DNA of 64,000 bases from Chiua virens (lineage: Eukaryota; Basidiomycota; Agaricomycetes; Boletales; Boletaceae), in assembly GCA_019787685.1 (NCBI GenBank), contig JAHNUO010000027.1, forward strand, positions 124,001 through 188,000. Direction: 5' to 3'. Positions 43,540 through 54,200 of the stretch are shown piece after piece. A program made the translations under genes and the position numbers. The first letter of the stretch is position 1. Every line of letters starts with the position of its first letter. The notes beneath the pieces are model-generated. The model saw only the letters and a program-made list of their open reading frames with translations, ran no database searches and was not told the origin of the DNA.

Positions 43540-45319
43540 GCAAGAGGAGGTGCGGTGACCAGGTTGGCGGCACCAGAAGCAAAGGTTTTTGTTGATGCAT
43601 CGCTTTCACTCTGCATCAGTCATCTTGGTGACACGGATAGAGTCCACATCCATAGCGTCTGGGTCTCGTTCCTTTTTACAGGAAGGAGCGGGGGAGTCGT
43701 GGAAGACAACAGCAGCAGCAGGCTTCTTGTTGCGACGAGTGATCTTGTCAGTGTGCTCCCACTGGGTCTTAAAATGGATGGCCTGGGTGTACCACTTGTT
43801 GATGGTGGTGGGTATGGTGTCCATTCCCTGGATCCTGCACATAAGTGAAGGGGGAAGGCCGGCGGTGAAGAAGTTGATCAGAATTGAATCCGATGTAGGA
43901 GTTAGATACTCCCTACGGTTGTAGGATACATTTTCCTCGCTCTTCATCATGTCATATCATCTCCTGTCTCATCCGCCATTGACTTCGTGCCAGCCCGGTT
44001 TCATTCCAAGCGTTTACAGATCATCTGAATCCAATCCAAGTCCAATCCGAGTCAACGCAATCCAATCCGGTTCTTTCGTATGTATTCCGCTTCATCTGAT
44101 TTGACTTGTTCTACTCGATTTGGCCTTATTAAGGTCATTACTATCCTAACACCTTTCCTTTCTTTGTCATCTACAAGGTTTGACACTCCTTCTTTCCATA
44201 CTCACCCTACGTCAATCCTGTACACTTACTTAGGGTCGGATTACCTTTAACAGTCCTGGGTTATGCCCAGGACTATAAAACCATGTTTCTAACACAAAAA
44301 TATTGTCTTTCTACATTCAGAAGATCTCCTGTTTACTCTCCTGTGCGTGAGTGAGCTGGATAGTTTCTCTTTTACCTCGTCCTATCATTCCTCTGCATCT
44401 CATCTACTTGAATCAATACTCTCATCGCCTCACCTCTACCCGGATACTTTTACATCGACCGCTTTTCATTCTGGATTGTCCAGCAGCCTCTAGGACTCTT
44501 AGACAAACCTGAATCCATCATTCCTTCAAACATAACCCCCTTTGGGACGAACCTATCACCCTACCTTTCTTCACATCACCAATTATTACTTTTCTACACC
44601 GATCCGGTGAGGGTGGCAGTGACAACCTTGTTGCGGGTTACCCGAGTGGTGGAGAGCCAGGTGATGGCGTTGCCCTTGGTGTCGTGGTGTTCGAAGTCCT
44701 TTCGGAACTCTGTCTGCCAGTCGGTCCAACTCCCAAAGGAACGGATGGGGATAGCCTTGGTGTGGAATGTATTGGCCCAAGTCTTAGCAGATCCTTCCGT
44801 CATAAATGAAAGGGCAAAGGCAACACATTTGTTATCCATGTCATAGATGGGGTTGTTGACGAAGAGGTATGTTGCTATGTCATTGAGCCAGGGTACGGTG
44901 CGGTCGTAGGACCCATTGAAGGTGGAGGGTTTTCCAAGGCAAAGCTCAACTGCCTTGCTAGACATGTTGCTAGACGAGGTGGTGGGCGGAAGGTTCAGTG
45001 GCTGTACCAAAGGGAGAACCACAGAGGGGTTTGGGTTCTGGATAGATAATGGTCCGGGGTTGATCCTTCACGGGGTCATAGGGGATGCGAAGGAGGCAAG
45101 ACTTGGTATGTCAAGTGAGGTGGTAAGACATTCAGCTAGTTGCTGAGTTTCGTCTTCAGAGTCAGAGTGTTCAACATTGATGTCGAGGTCGTTCTCCTGG
45201 GGTTCAGAAGAAGGTGAGGTGGGTTCAGGGTTATCGTTGGATAAATTGGATGATGGGATGTTAGACGTCCGAAGACTCCAACTAGGGTTGAGGAGCAGAC
45301 AAGTGGGGGGTTGTCCCAA
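43540..45319 (-). pseudogene. F2 Gag, interrupted
   Basis: Begins near 45319 (MGQPPTCLLLNPSWSLRTSN). An acidic stretch leads to a frame end at 45068, then the capsid-like part (LGKPSTFNGSYDRTVPWLND, DWQTEFRKDFEHHDTKGNAI). The solo LTR 43894-44598 splits it, after which ILINFFTAGLPPSL...WYTQAIHFKTQWE continues in frame. The zinc knuckle CFWCRQPGHRTSSC is near 43550-43600. Damage: frame break between 45068 and 45022 plus the insertion. Confidence 0.82.
43894..44598 (+). mobile_element. Solo LTR of the L1 family in F2 gag
   Basis: 705 bp, tgtaggagttagatact...cttttctaca, flanked by ccga (43890-43893 and 44599-44602; a following t is also shared). It has about 110 bp in its U3 part (44075-44190) that the L1 LTRs lack. 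Confidence 0.9.
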
Positions 45320-45363
45320 AGAAATGGTGGGCAGCTACTGTGTGGTGGCAGGCTGAGGAAGCT

Positions 45364-45374
45364 AGTCTTGATCT
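45364..45374 (-). other. F2 self-complementary primer site
   Basis: On the minus strand agatcaagact begins two bases after the 5' LTR and is the exact complement of agtcttgatct in the LTR (minus strand of 45697-45707), 33 bases after a TATA box (45740-45731). Same geometry as E3 with unrelated sequence. Confidence 0.65.
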
Positions 45375-45376
45375 TA

Positions 45377-46133
45377 TGTTATGATAGTCCCGGGTAGGGC
45401 CTAGTGTAGACACAAAAGTGCTAAGTACCAAGTGGCTGCAATAACTCAAACAACCACCACTTGATATGTGGTGTGCTGAAAGAGTTCAAGGAGGGTTACT
45501 GGTCAGTGGATTGCTACCAGTGAGACAAGTTAGAACTCAGGCGTTGCTGAGAGTGTCCTGTTGGGAATCTATACCCGAAGGACCAAAGACTGCCCCTTGT
45601 GATTGGGGTGGACCGAGGTGCTGGATGTTGGTCACAGCAATGAGGGATGGCTTAGGTTAAGCCTAAAGAGGAGCAGTGATACTAGCTAGATTGCGTAGAT
45701 CAAGACTGAGGTACAGGAGTATCACTGCGTGGTATTTATACTATGAGGATCATGCATGGACCAAGGGTCCAAAAGGGTGGCCAGGAAGAGCGGAACAGTC
45801 AAAGGGCCAAAAGGAGTCGTGTGGGGCAGAAGCACCAGACGGACAAAAGTATAAAAGGTAAAACATGGAAGCTGTCCAAATGACAGTGGAAGTGAAAGCA
45901 ATCCCTAACAGATCAGGAAGCAGAAGAAAGGAAGTGATGACGGAACAATGGGTTGAGCCGGAGTTGCATAATCAGATCAGAGAAAGAAAGGTAAACAGGG
46001 CAAAGGGTTAAACCCTTGCTGAGTAATCCAAGGCAAGGGTAAGCCTTGCAGATTGAACATAGGAGGTACATACCTGTAGTACCGAGCGTAGTGAAAGCAA
46101 AGACAAAGATGAAGGAAAAGATGAATCGTAACA
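45377..46133 (-). repeat. F2 5' LTR
   Basis: 757 bp, plus strand tgttatgatagtccc...gatgaatcgtaaca, followed by taaag. Uninterrupted; pairs with 23823-25308. Confidence 0.92.
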
Positions 46134-46138
46134 TAAAG

Positions 46139-46780
46139 AGGCTTTTCTCCATTTTCTAGATCATGTTTTAGTTGCCCTCTATCATCTCATTCCAATCTGC
46201 CCATGTCACATCTGTCTATGAGTCTGTGTCAATTCAACTTGAATCAGACTTGAATCAGATCAATCAGTATGTGTTTCCTTTTGTTCTTTTGTTTTGTTTC
46301 ATTTCATATTCATTACAAATGAAGCTGGTGTGATGATGACATACCAGACCTACTTTATTTTACTTTATCTGTTTCTGAACAGTGACAAACAGGCACTCTG
46401 CTAATCCTGCAGGGTTTTGTACCTAGATAGGGTCAGGTTTACTTGTACAGTCTCAGGTTGTTCCTGGGACTATAAAACCAAGTCCTTGTAGTTAAAAATA
46501 TATCTTTTTGCACCTGTTAGCTTCAGTCATCATGTGTGTATCAACTCTTATCATTCATTGTCATTTTCCTTCTCATCTCTGCCTGGTTTTATCTTGGATT
46601 GCTTATTTTCAATTACATAAATTTGAATTGACTCATTCTACTGATGTTCACTTCAGATTTATCTTTTTCCATCAAGGGACCACTAGATAAACCCTCTGAC
46701 CCTTTTCTCTCACATCAAAACCCCCTGGGACAAACATATTGCCCTACCTCTTTCTTTCACTTCACTGTAGTGTTGTTATC
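46139..46780 (+). repeat. Degenerate TGTAGG-type LTR
   Basis: Contains tacctagatagggtcaggtt, gggactataaaaccaag and ccccctgggacaaacatatt, matching the order of motifs in the L1 LTRs. Ends not defined. Confidence 0.5.
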
Positions 46781-47119
46781 TTCAATGCCTCCACCACTGC
46801 CTTGTCCTCAAAGCTTCACGTCCTAGCAGATTGCACTCACCTGGCTTTGCCATCCAAAATGTACATGGGATGTCCTGGGCCTTAGCTTCACTCTGCACTT
46901 TCACCCTCCTGCTCCCACCCTCACCAAATCATGAACCCACATGCTCTTATAGTTCCTTCTTCTTCCCCCCCCACCCATCCCTGATCAATACATCAACACT
47001 ACTAGACATATTCCTCAGGCTCATTCACCTCCAATTGGATCACATCAGCCACACCCTTGTACCCATGTTTACTACTCCAAGAATAATGACTGTCCTTGCA
47101 AATTACCACAGAAAGGGTG
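46781..47119. other. No gene recognised
   Basis: Short frames only; CpG-poor. No RNA gene or LTR terminus seen. Confidence 0.45.
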
Positions 47120-47124
47120 GTCAT

Positions 47125-47570
47125 TGAAACAACCTTGAAGTGTGAGACTGTTAAGTGGTAGCTGAAGAGAGGAGGTGAAGAGAGGAGGGAATGTCACACT
47201 GAAGAAGGGAAAACTCCAAGTGAACTTTGTTAAAGTTCCTTGGTCTTGATTCATGGGGTTTGTATACTACATGGATATCAGAGTTCTAATCTGAGTATGA
47301 ACTACAGTAGATAAGAGATATAATCACTATTGGACAATAAGGTGTGAGTCATAGATAAGGAACATGAGGTGCACAGGTATGTGTGGCAATATGGAAGAGA
47401 AGCATAGAAGCATATTGGTAATTAAAATAAGAAGTTGATGATGGGAATAATGTGGTAGCCAATCAGATATGTTCCTTTGGACAGCCATGACATGAGGCAT
47501 GGATAATTTCATGATTTAGAATAGATTGAAAGTTAAGTCCATTTGAGGGTTAAACATTGAAATTGTAATA
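47125..47570 (-). mobile_element. Old solo LTR related to family F1
   Basis: tgaaacaacc...attgtaata, about 446 bp, with gtcat before and gccat after (one mismatch). On the minus strand it keeps catgtagtatacaaacccc and taacaaagttc at the family spacing. Confidence 0.75.
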
Positions 47571-47575
47571 GCCAT

Positions 47576-48059
47576 TGAGACCCTCATTGGCCTCTTTGAA
47601 CTTGTGGAACAGGAAGTTGGGTTGTGGAAAGATGGTGGGAACTTGAATGGGTGGACATTATGGTTGGACCCCATAAGTGGTCTTCATGGGTTTGCAATGC
47701 TAGCAAGGGGTCCAAGTTCAACATGTGGTTAGAATTGTTGCTCAACTCAAAACACCCTGAGTACTACAGCAGGAAAAAGCTTTACCTCCATAGTTATGAA
47801 CTTGAAGGCCAGTCCTGTCATAATCTTTTGCAAATGAATTCATGAGCTGATAGTTCTTGCAGATACACATTCAATATGCTAAACAGGAACCAAGTTGTGA
47901 ATGCCATCAATACTAGAGGGAGCTATGGTCTCCAACATCATCTACATTATCCCACTATGTTGACAGCCAATTGACTCACTATCATCCATGCACAGCCATC
48001 ACTCTAGGATGATCATCCCATCACTCTCACTTAATTAGTGCATTTATACCCATTGTCAG
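47576..48059. other. No gene recognised
   Basis: A 73-codon plus-strand frame (47624-47845) is Trp-rich but has no family I recognise and no intron signals; probably chance. Confidence 0.4.
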
Positions 48060-48375
48060 CCACACAACCCTGGTCATCACTGATCCTCTCAGCCAATTGG
48101 CACACACTGAATCCTCAGACATTGGACCACTGTCCTCCTATTCATCACCTCTTTACTGGCTGCTCAATGTGTATCACCCTTCATTCCCTCAGCCAATCTA
48201 TCAACACTCAGTCCTCTAAGGTTGACCCACCAGCCTCCCATATATCACCTTCTTGCTGGCCACTCAATGTGTATCAATCTTCATTCCCTCAGCTGATCCA
48301 TTGACATGTAGTCCTCTGAACTCAGCCCACCTGTCTCCCATGCATCACCTCTTCACTGGCTGTGTCATAAATTTA
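48060..48375 (+). repeat. Imperfect tandem repeat, about 100-bp unit
   Basis: Three units sharing ctcaatgtgtatca, ttcattccctcagc, catcacctctt-actggct and similar blocks; a stray part of the unit recurs at 48735-48785. Noncoding. Confidence 0.65.
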
Positions 48376-48796
48376 ATATTTACATTCCAAGCTAGTTGCA
48401 ATGGGTCCAAGCACCCAAATGACAAATCAATGTGGGAACTGATTATAATTAAAGAGTTGTGATTACAAAGCTTGTTGCACTCCCAGTGCAATGGTAATTG
48501 AAAATTGATTGGCCAGATCACTACTAATCAATGCCTTGTTACAAGTTGGGGCAGTGGGCTTTCTTGTCGACCGCCTTTGGCATTTGATATAAAATACAAA
48601 GTATAGATATGTTCAAGAAGTATACAGATGATTGTGAGGTTGGAAGTCCACTGCTCCAATGCAATTGCAATGGGAAGCTAATCAGCATTGTCACATGATT
48701 GCCATCGCCACTTATTGCAATGGCACAAACAAATTTCTGACATGCTCAATGTATATCAGCCTTTATTCCCTTGACTCACCTATGTCTAGTGTTTTT
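48376..48796. other. No gene recognised
   Basis: No frame or RNA gene; includes the stray tandem-repeat segment near 48735. Confidence 0.4.
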
Positions 48797-48941
48797 GAGG
48801 TCCAGTTCTTTGAGTGCCCACAATGATAGCCCTCATTTGTAGCTTTCTACTGACCCTTGTATCATGTGATTTGGTTCACAGGGTCAAACAATATCCATTT
48901 TCATATTACATGCTATTCTTGCCTTAGAGCTAGCTATGTAC
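48797..48941 (+). repeat. Repeat R2, interrupted copy, left piece
   Basis: Matches the reverse complement of about 22335-22480; ends at tgtac (48937-48941), the target site of the F2 LTR. Confidence 0.78.
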
Positions 48942-49418
48942 TGTTATGATAGTCCCAGGTAGGGCCTAGCGTAGATGCAAAAGTGCTAAGTACCAAACAG
49001 CTGCAATAACTTAAACAACCACCACTTGGTACAGTATGTGGCATGCTGAAAAGTTCAAGGAGGGTTACTGGTCAGTGGATTGCTACCAGTGAGATGAGGT
49101 AGAACTCAGGCATTGCTGAGAGTGTCCTGTTGGGAATCTATACCCAAAGGACCAAAGACTTCCCCTTGTGATTGGGGTGAGCCAAGGAGCTGGACGTTGG
49201 TCACAGTGACAAAGGATGGCTTAGGTGAAGCCCAAAGAGGAGCAGTGATACTAGCTAGATTGCATAGATCAAGACTAGAGAATACATAGTACCACTGCAA
49301 GGTATTTATATGTGAGGAAGTGAGCATGGACCATTGGCCCAAAAGGAGTGGCCAAGAAGAGCAGAACAGTTGAAGGGCCAAAAGGAGTTGTATGGTACAT
49401 AAGGCAACAGACAGAATG

Positions 49419-50053
49419 TGTTACAGTTTCTTTCTTTTCTTTGTTTGTACTACTTCACTATACTCAATACCTAGGTATCCTCGTACATTCATCCGTACTT
49501 CATTTCCTTTCACCTTCAAACCCGATGGTTTACTCATTTCTTTCTCATCATCATCCAATGGCATTGCACTTGTCATTTCATCTTCATCATTATCTGCTGC
49601 CATCGCATTGTACAATTCCTCCTTTTGGCCTTTATCCCTTCTGCCCTTCTTGGCCATCCCTTTTGGACACTTGGTCTGTGCACAACTCTCATAGTATAAA
49701 TACTTCACAGCAATATTCCTGTACCCTAGTCTTGATCTCCACAATCTAGCTGAGTATCACTGCTCCACTCGAGAACACCCCTGTGACCCCTTGACCCCTT
49801 GAACACTCAACCACTTGGACTCAACATAGTCAACCCTTGACCCTTGGTCCTTCAGGTATAGATTTCCAACAGGACACCTCAGCAATGCCTGAGTTATTAC
49901 TTGTCTCACTGGTAGCAACTTGCTGACCAGTAACCCCTTGTTCTACTCATCCAGCGCACCACATACCAAGTGGTGGTTGTTTGAGTTATCACAGCCACTT
50001 GGTACTTAGTGCTTTTGTGGCTATGCTAGGTCCTACCCGGAACTATCATAACA
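49419..50053 (+). mobile_element. Solo LTR of F2, inverted inside an F2 LTR
   Basis: 635 bp, tgttacagtttctttc...aactatcataaca, flanked by gaatg (49414-49418 and 50054-50058). Confidence 0.93.
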
Positions 50054-50316
50054 GAATGAAAGCGGAATGATAAAAGGAGAAGCCATCAGAATGATGGCAA
50101 AATGAAGGTGATCCCTAGCAGATCAACGGAAGCGGAAGAAAGGAGGTGATAATGGAACAACAGGTTGGGCCAAAGTTGCATAATTGGATCAAGGAAAGAA
50201 AAGGTAAACGGGGCAAAGGGTTAAGCCCTTGCTGAGTAATCTGAGGCAAGGGTAAGCCTTGCGGATTGAATGTACATAGGTTGGTACCTGTAGTACCAAG
50301 TGTAGTGAAATCAAAG

Positions 50317-50504
50317 TAAAAAGAAAAAGAAAAAGAAAAAGAAAAAGAAAAAGAAAAAGAAAAAGAAAAAGAAAAAGAAAAAGAAAAAGAAAAAGAAAAA
50401 GAAAAAGAAAAAGAAAAAGAAAAAGAAAAAGAAAAAGAAAAAGAAAAAGAAAAAGAAAAAGAAAAAGAAAAAGAAAAAGAAAAAGAAAAAGAAAAAGAAA
50501 AAGA
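50317..50504. repeat. (AAAAAG)n hexanucleotide tract
   Basis: About 31 near-perfect units. Other F2 LTRs have only agcaaagaaaaagatgaagg at this place, so it is an expansion within the LTR. The poly-Phe frame on the other strand is an artefact. Confidence 0.95.
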
Positions 50505-50521
50505 TGAATTGTAACATGTAC

Positions 50522-50780
50522 AGAAATATCACTGTCTTGTGATGTATAACAGTGTGGGAATCTTGCTTAGATCACTTTGGGAGCACTGTAGTGCTGACTA
50601 ATACCTTGTTCTTGACCCTATTTGTATGTAATTTGGTTTGCAGGAATCAAAGATATGACTGATTTCAGGTGGGATATACATAGGTCTGGGGGAATATAAT
50701 CTTGAGATCACTCCTAAGAATTCCAGACAAATCTGGAAAAATCTGAACATATTCCAGGATATGCCCCTGGATAGGGGCTA
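50522..50780 (+). repeat. Repeat R2, interrupted copy, right piece
   Basis: Continues the R2 copy from 48941 and matches the reverse complement of about 22085-22340. Confidence 0.78.
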
Positions 50781-51239
50781 CCTCAGAACTGGTCCAGGAC
50801 TGGCTCTGGGACTATAGTCCTTTGATTTTCATTTTCAAGGACCAGGATTGCAATCCAGTCCAGTTTTTTTGTGGTCCTGGGACTGGACCTTCAAACACTA
50901 GTCTAGATTGTCCCTTCCTTTGCTCATCCATCTCCTTTGGTGCCCTACTCTCACTCAGCCCAACCTCAGCTAGCCATCTCAGATAGCCTATTTGCAACTA
51001 TCAGTTGCCTGTCTTCATTGGTGTAAGGTGACTGCAATATGTGTGTCATTGGAGAGTTGGCTGGGGTAGTTGGCAACTTGGCATGTGTGTCTCATGTTTT
51101 GTAATCATATTGAAGTTCTCAGTATTGTAATCATGCATGTAACTGAAGGAAGCATATCAAGGTATACTAGTAGAGGATGAATACAAGCCTGCCTTAAGTC
51201 ATGAATTCCATAGAAAGAGAGTTATGGTAAAAGAACAAA
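50781..51239. other. 3' flank of the NLR gene
   Basis: No gene seen; probably contains the NLR 3' UTR. No CpG noticed in this stretch. Confidence 0.4.
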
Positions 51240-54200
51240 CTAAAGTGATTTCCAACAAGAGATCCATGACTCCCCAAACAAGGAACTATCAACATCAAGT
51301 TGGTAAGCAGTATTGGAAGATATGACTAGAGAATGAACTGGAAGATATGGGACCTGCTGATTCCAAGGGGCAATCCAGCCAAAGCAAGTACCATCAGATG
51401 ACTGAATCCAACCACTTTGCCTAAACTCCAAGTCACCATAACACAAAAGTTTTTGTACCCTCCATACTTTGATAGAACAGTCAAATGAACCAGAAGCAAT
51501 ATGCTTTCCATCAGGAGAATAGGCAAGAGAGTGGACTGAATCTGTGTGCCCATTAAATGGACCTGCTACAGTCTTACCAATGGCTACATTCCACAGCCTA
51601 ATGGTCTTTTCCTCTGAGCCAGAAACAATATACCTGCCATCTGGGGAATAGGCAACAGAGCAGACTGGCCCTGTGTGTCCCTCAAATGGCCCTGCCACAG
51701 TCTCACCAGTGGTTACATTCCACACCCTAATGGTCTCATCCTCTGAGCCAGAGACAATATGCCTGCCATCTGGGGAATAGACAACAGAGCAGATGGAATT
51801 TGTGTGTCCATCAAATGGACCTGCCATAATTTCACCAGAGATTGCATTCCATACTCTAAGGGTGTTGTTCCAAGAGCCAGAGACAATATGCTTGCCATCT
51901 GGGGAATAGGCAACACAGCTGACCAGATCTGTATGCTCAAATGGACCTGCCACAGTTTCACCAGTGATTCCATCCCATACCCTAATGGTGCTGTCATCTG
52001 AGCCAGAGACAATGTGTTGAGAATCTGGGGAATAGGAAACAAAGTGGATGGCATCTGTGTGCCCCTTCAATGGACCTGCTATAGTCTTGCCAGTGGTTGC
52101 ATTCCACAACCTAATGGTACTGTCATCTGAGCCAGAGACAATATGTTGACCATCTGGAGAGTAGGCAACAAACATGACTGGACCTGTGTGCCCCACAAAT
52201 GGACCTGCAACAACCTCACCAGTGGTTGCATTCCACACCCTAATGGTCTTGTCCCAAGAGCCAGAGACAATATGCCTGCCATCTGGGGAATATGCAACAG
52301 ATGAGATTAAATCTGTATGCCCCTCAAATAGACCTGCCACAGTCTTGCCAGTGGATACACCACACATTCTAATGGTAGTGTCCTCTGAACAAGAGACAGT
52401 ATGCCTAGTATCTGGGAGATATGCAATAGAAGTGATTAGATTTTTGTTCTTCTCAAATGGACTTGTCACAGGCTCACCAGGGCCTGCATTCCATATTCTG
52501 ATTGTCATGTCCCAAGAGCCAGAAACAATATGCCTGCCATCTGGAGAGTAGGCAACAGAGCTGAGTGGATCTGTGTGCTGCTCAAATGGACCTGCCATGG
52601 TCACACCAGAGGTTGCATTCCACACCCTAATGGTTTTGTCCCAAGAGGCAGAGACAATACAGTTGCCATCTGGAGAATAGAGAGCAGACAAGACTGGTTC
52701 TGTGTGCCCTTCAAATGGACCTGAAACAGTCCTACCAGTGGTTGCATTCCACACTCTAATGGTCTTGTCTCTTGAACTAGAGACAATATGCCTGCCATCT
52801 GGGGAATAGTCAACAGAGTAGACTTGAGCTGTGTGCCCTTCAAATGGACCTGCTACAGTATCACCAATGGTTGTGTCCCACACCCTAATGGTCTTGTCCT
52901 CTGAGCCAGAGACAACATGCCTGCCACATGGTGAATATGCAACACAACAGATTGATTCTGTGTGCCCCACAAATGGGCCTGCCACAGTTTCACCACTGGC
53001 AGTGGCTATACTCCACACCCTAACAGTATTGTCCCAAGAGCCAGAGACAATATGTCTGCCATCTGGGGAATAGGCAACAGAGCTGACAGTATCTGTGTGC
53101 CCCTCAAGTGGACCTATCACAGTCTCACCAGTAGTTGCATTCCACACCCTAATGGTCTTATCCAAAGACCCAGAGACAATATGCCTTCCATCTGGAGAAT
53201 AGGCAGCAGAGCAGATGGAATTTGTGTGCCCCTCAAATGGCCCTGCCACAGTCTCACCAGTGGTTGCATTCCACACCCTAATGGTCCTGTCCTCTCCAGC
53301 AGAGACAATATGCCTGCCATCTGGGGAGTAATTGACAGACCAGACTGGATCTGTGTGCCCCTGTAAGATGTGCACTTCAGCTGGCCAGCTTAATGGTTTT
53401 CCACATGTAATGGAGGCATGTTTCAATAGTTGAGCTTGCCAGAGCACATAGAGAGGAGAGTTTGTGGGAGTCTGGGGCATGGCTGAAAGGTAGAGGTGGG
53501 GGGTAGATTCACGAAGGACAGGACCAAATACTTGAATGAATTGGAATGTGTCTGATGCAAGTGCAGCTATTTCTTTGCCCTAGCATGTCTTATTTAGTAC
53601 TGATGAAAGTCATTAGGGTTTATCTCACCTTGCCCCAGGTTGTCAGGGTGGTGCAAATCTCAGCAGCAGATTGAATTGGCAGTGGGGAGAAGAGGGAGAG
53701 GAGACTGATGGCTTCGAGCCAGTAGGGGAGGTGGGTCTTGAAGAAAAGTGTGATTTCATTCAACAGGTCTGGGGTGGAGTCGATATCTGTAAAGTGGTCC
53801 ATCCAGTATCGGCATGCATATGAGAGGTGCTGGGGAATGGCCTTGGTCACTTGTATTGACAGGTTCGGGACAGCAGCATTAAAGAGTCGGGAGTCCCTCA
53901 GGTCACAAATGTTGAACATGAGCATCTTTCGCATGCAGGCAAGCAATGCGCGTCCGAGCGTGATGGAATGCTGAGATAATATAGGGACATGGAAGGTAGA
54001 GCTGCGAGACTTTTCCAGCAGGAAGTCACGGAATGAAGTGTGGAGTGGTCGGATAGGTTTATCTTCATTGAGCACGCCATCAAGCAGGGATCCCATGGGT
54101 TTGATAATACTTCGGACGTTCGGGCCAGAGTTGGAGTCGAAGAGGGCGGATAGGGAATTGAGGGATAGTGGCTCCTGGAGGGCAAGTACGATGGCCATGA

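Larger units (their letters stand above)
23823..46133 (-). mobile_element. Ty3/Gypsy element F2, full length, with four guests
   Basis: Minus-strand retrotransposon with 5' LTR 45377-46133 and 3' LTR 23823-25308, flanked by taaag (23818-23822 and 46134-46138). The guests are a solo LTR (23911-24641), element L1 (25817-31962), element E3 (35605-42513) and a solo LTR (43894-44598). Removing them with one duplication each leaves about 7.8 kb. Order on the minus strand: LTR, primer site, gag, protease, RT, RNase H, integrase, chromodomain, a long C-terminal extension with a zinc knuckle, polypurine tract, LTR. Each guest excises cleanly in the reading frame where I tested it, which validates the borders. 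Many CpG-type changes make it inactive. Confidence 0.93.
48942..50516 (-). mobile_element. Solo LTR of F2 with inverted guest and expanded repeat
   Basis: tgttatgatagtccc...gaattgtaaca, flanked by tgtac (48937-48941, 50517-50521). The empty site is visible in R2 at 22330-22345. About 935 bp without the guest, larger than other F2 LTRs because of the (AAAAAG)n tract. Confidence 0.93.

Noticed and set aside
47327..47512. Small minus-strand frame with KLSMPHVMAVQRN
   Set aside because: It lies in a degenerate F1-type LTR.
48060..48375. Regularly spaced repeats that might suggest a CRISPR-like array
   Set aside because: Units are about 100 bp, degenerate, without unique spacers, and the genome is eukaryotic.
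50311..50532. Open frame of almost pure phenylalanine on the minus strand
   Set aside because: It is the reverse of the (AAAAAG)n microsatellite, not a gene.
51326..53366. Several 60-130 codon frames on both strands overlapping the WD40 exon
   Set aside because: They repeat with the WD40 unit period and are shadow frames of the NLR.
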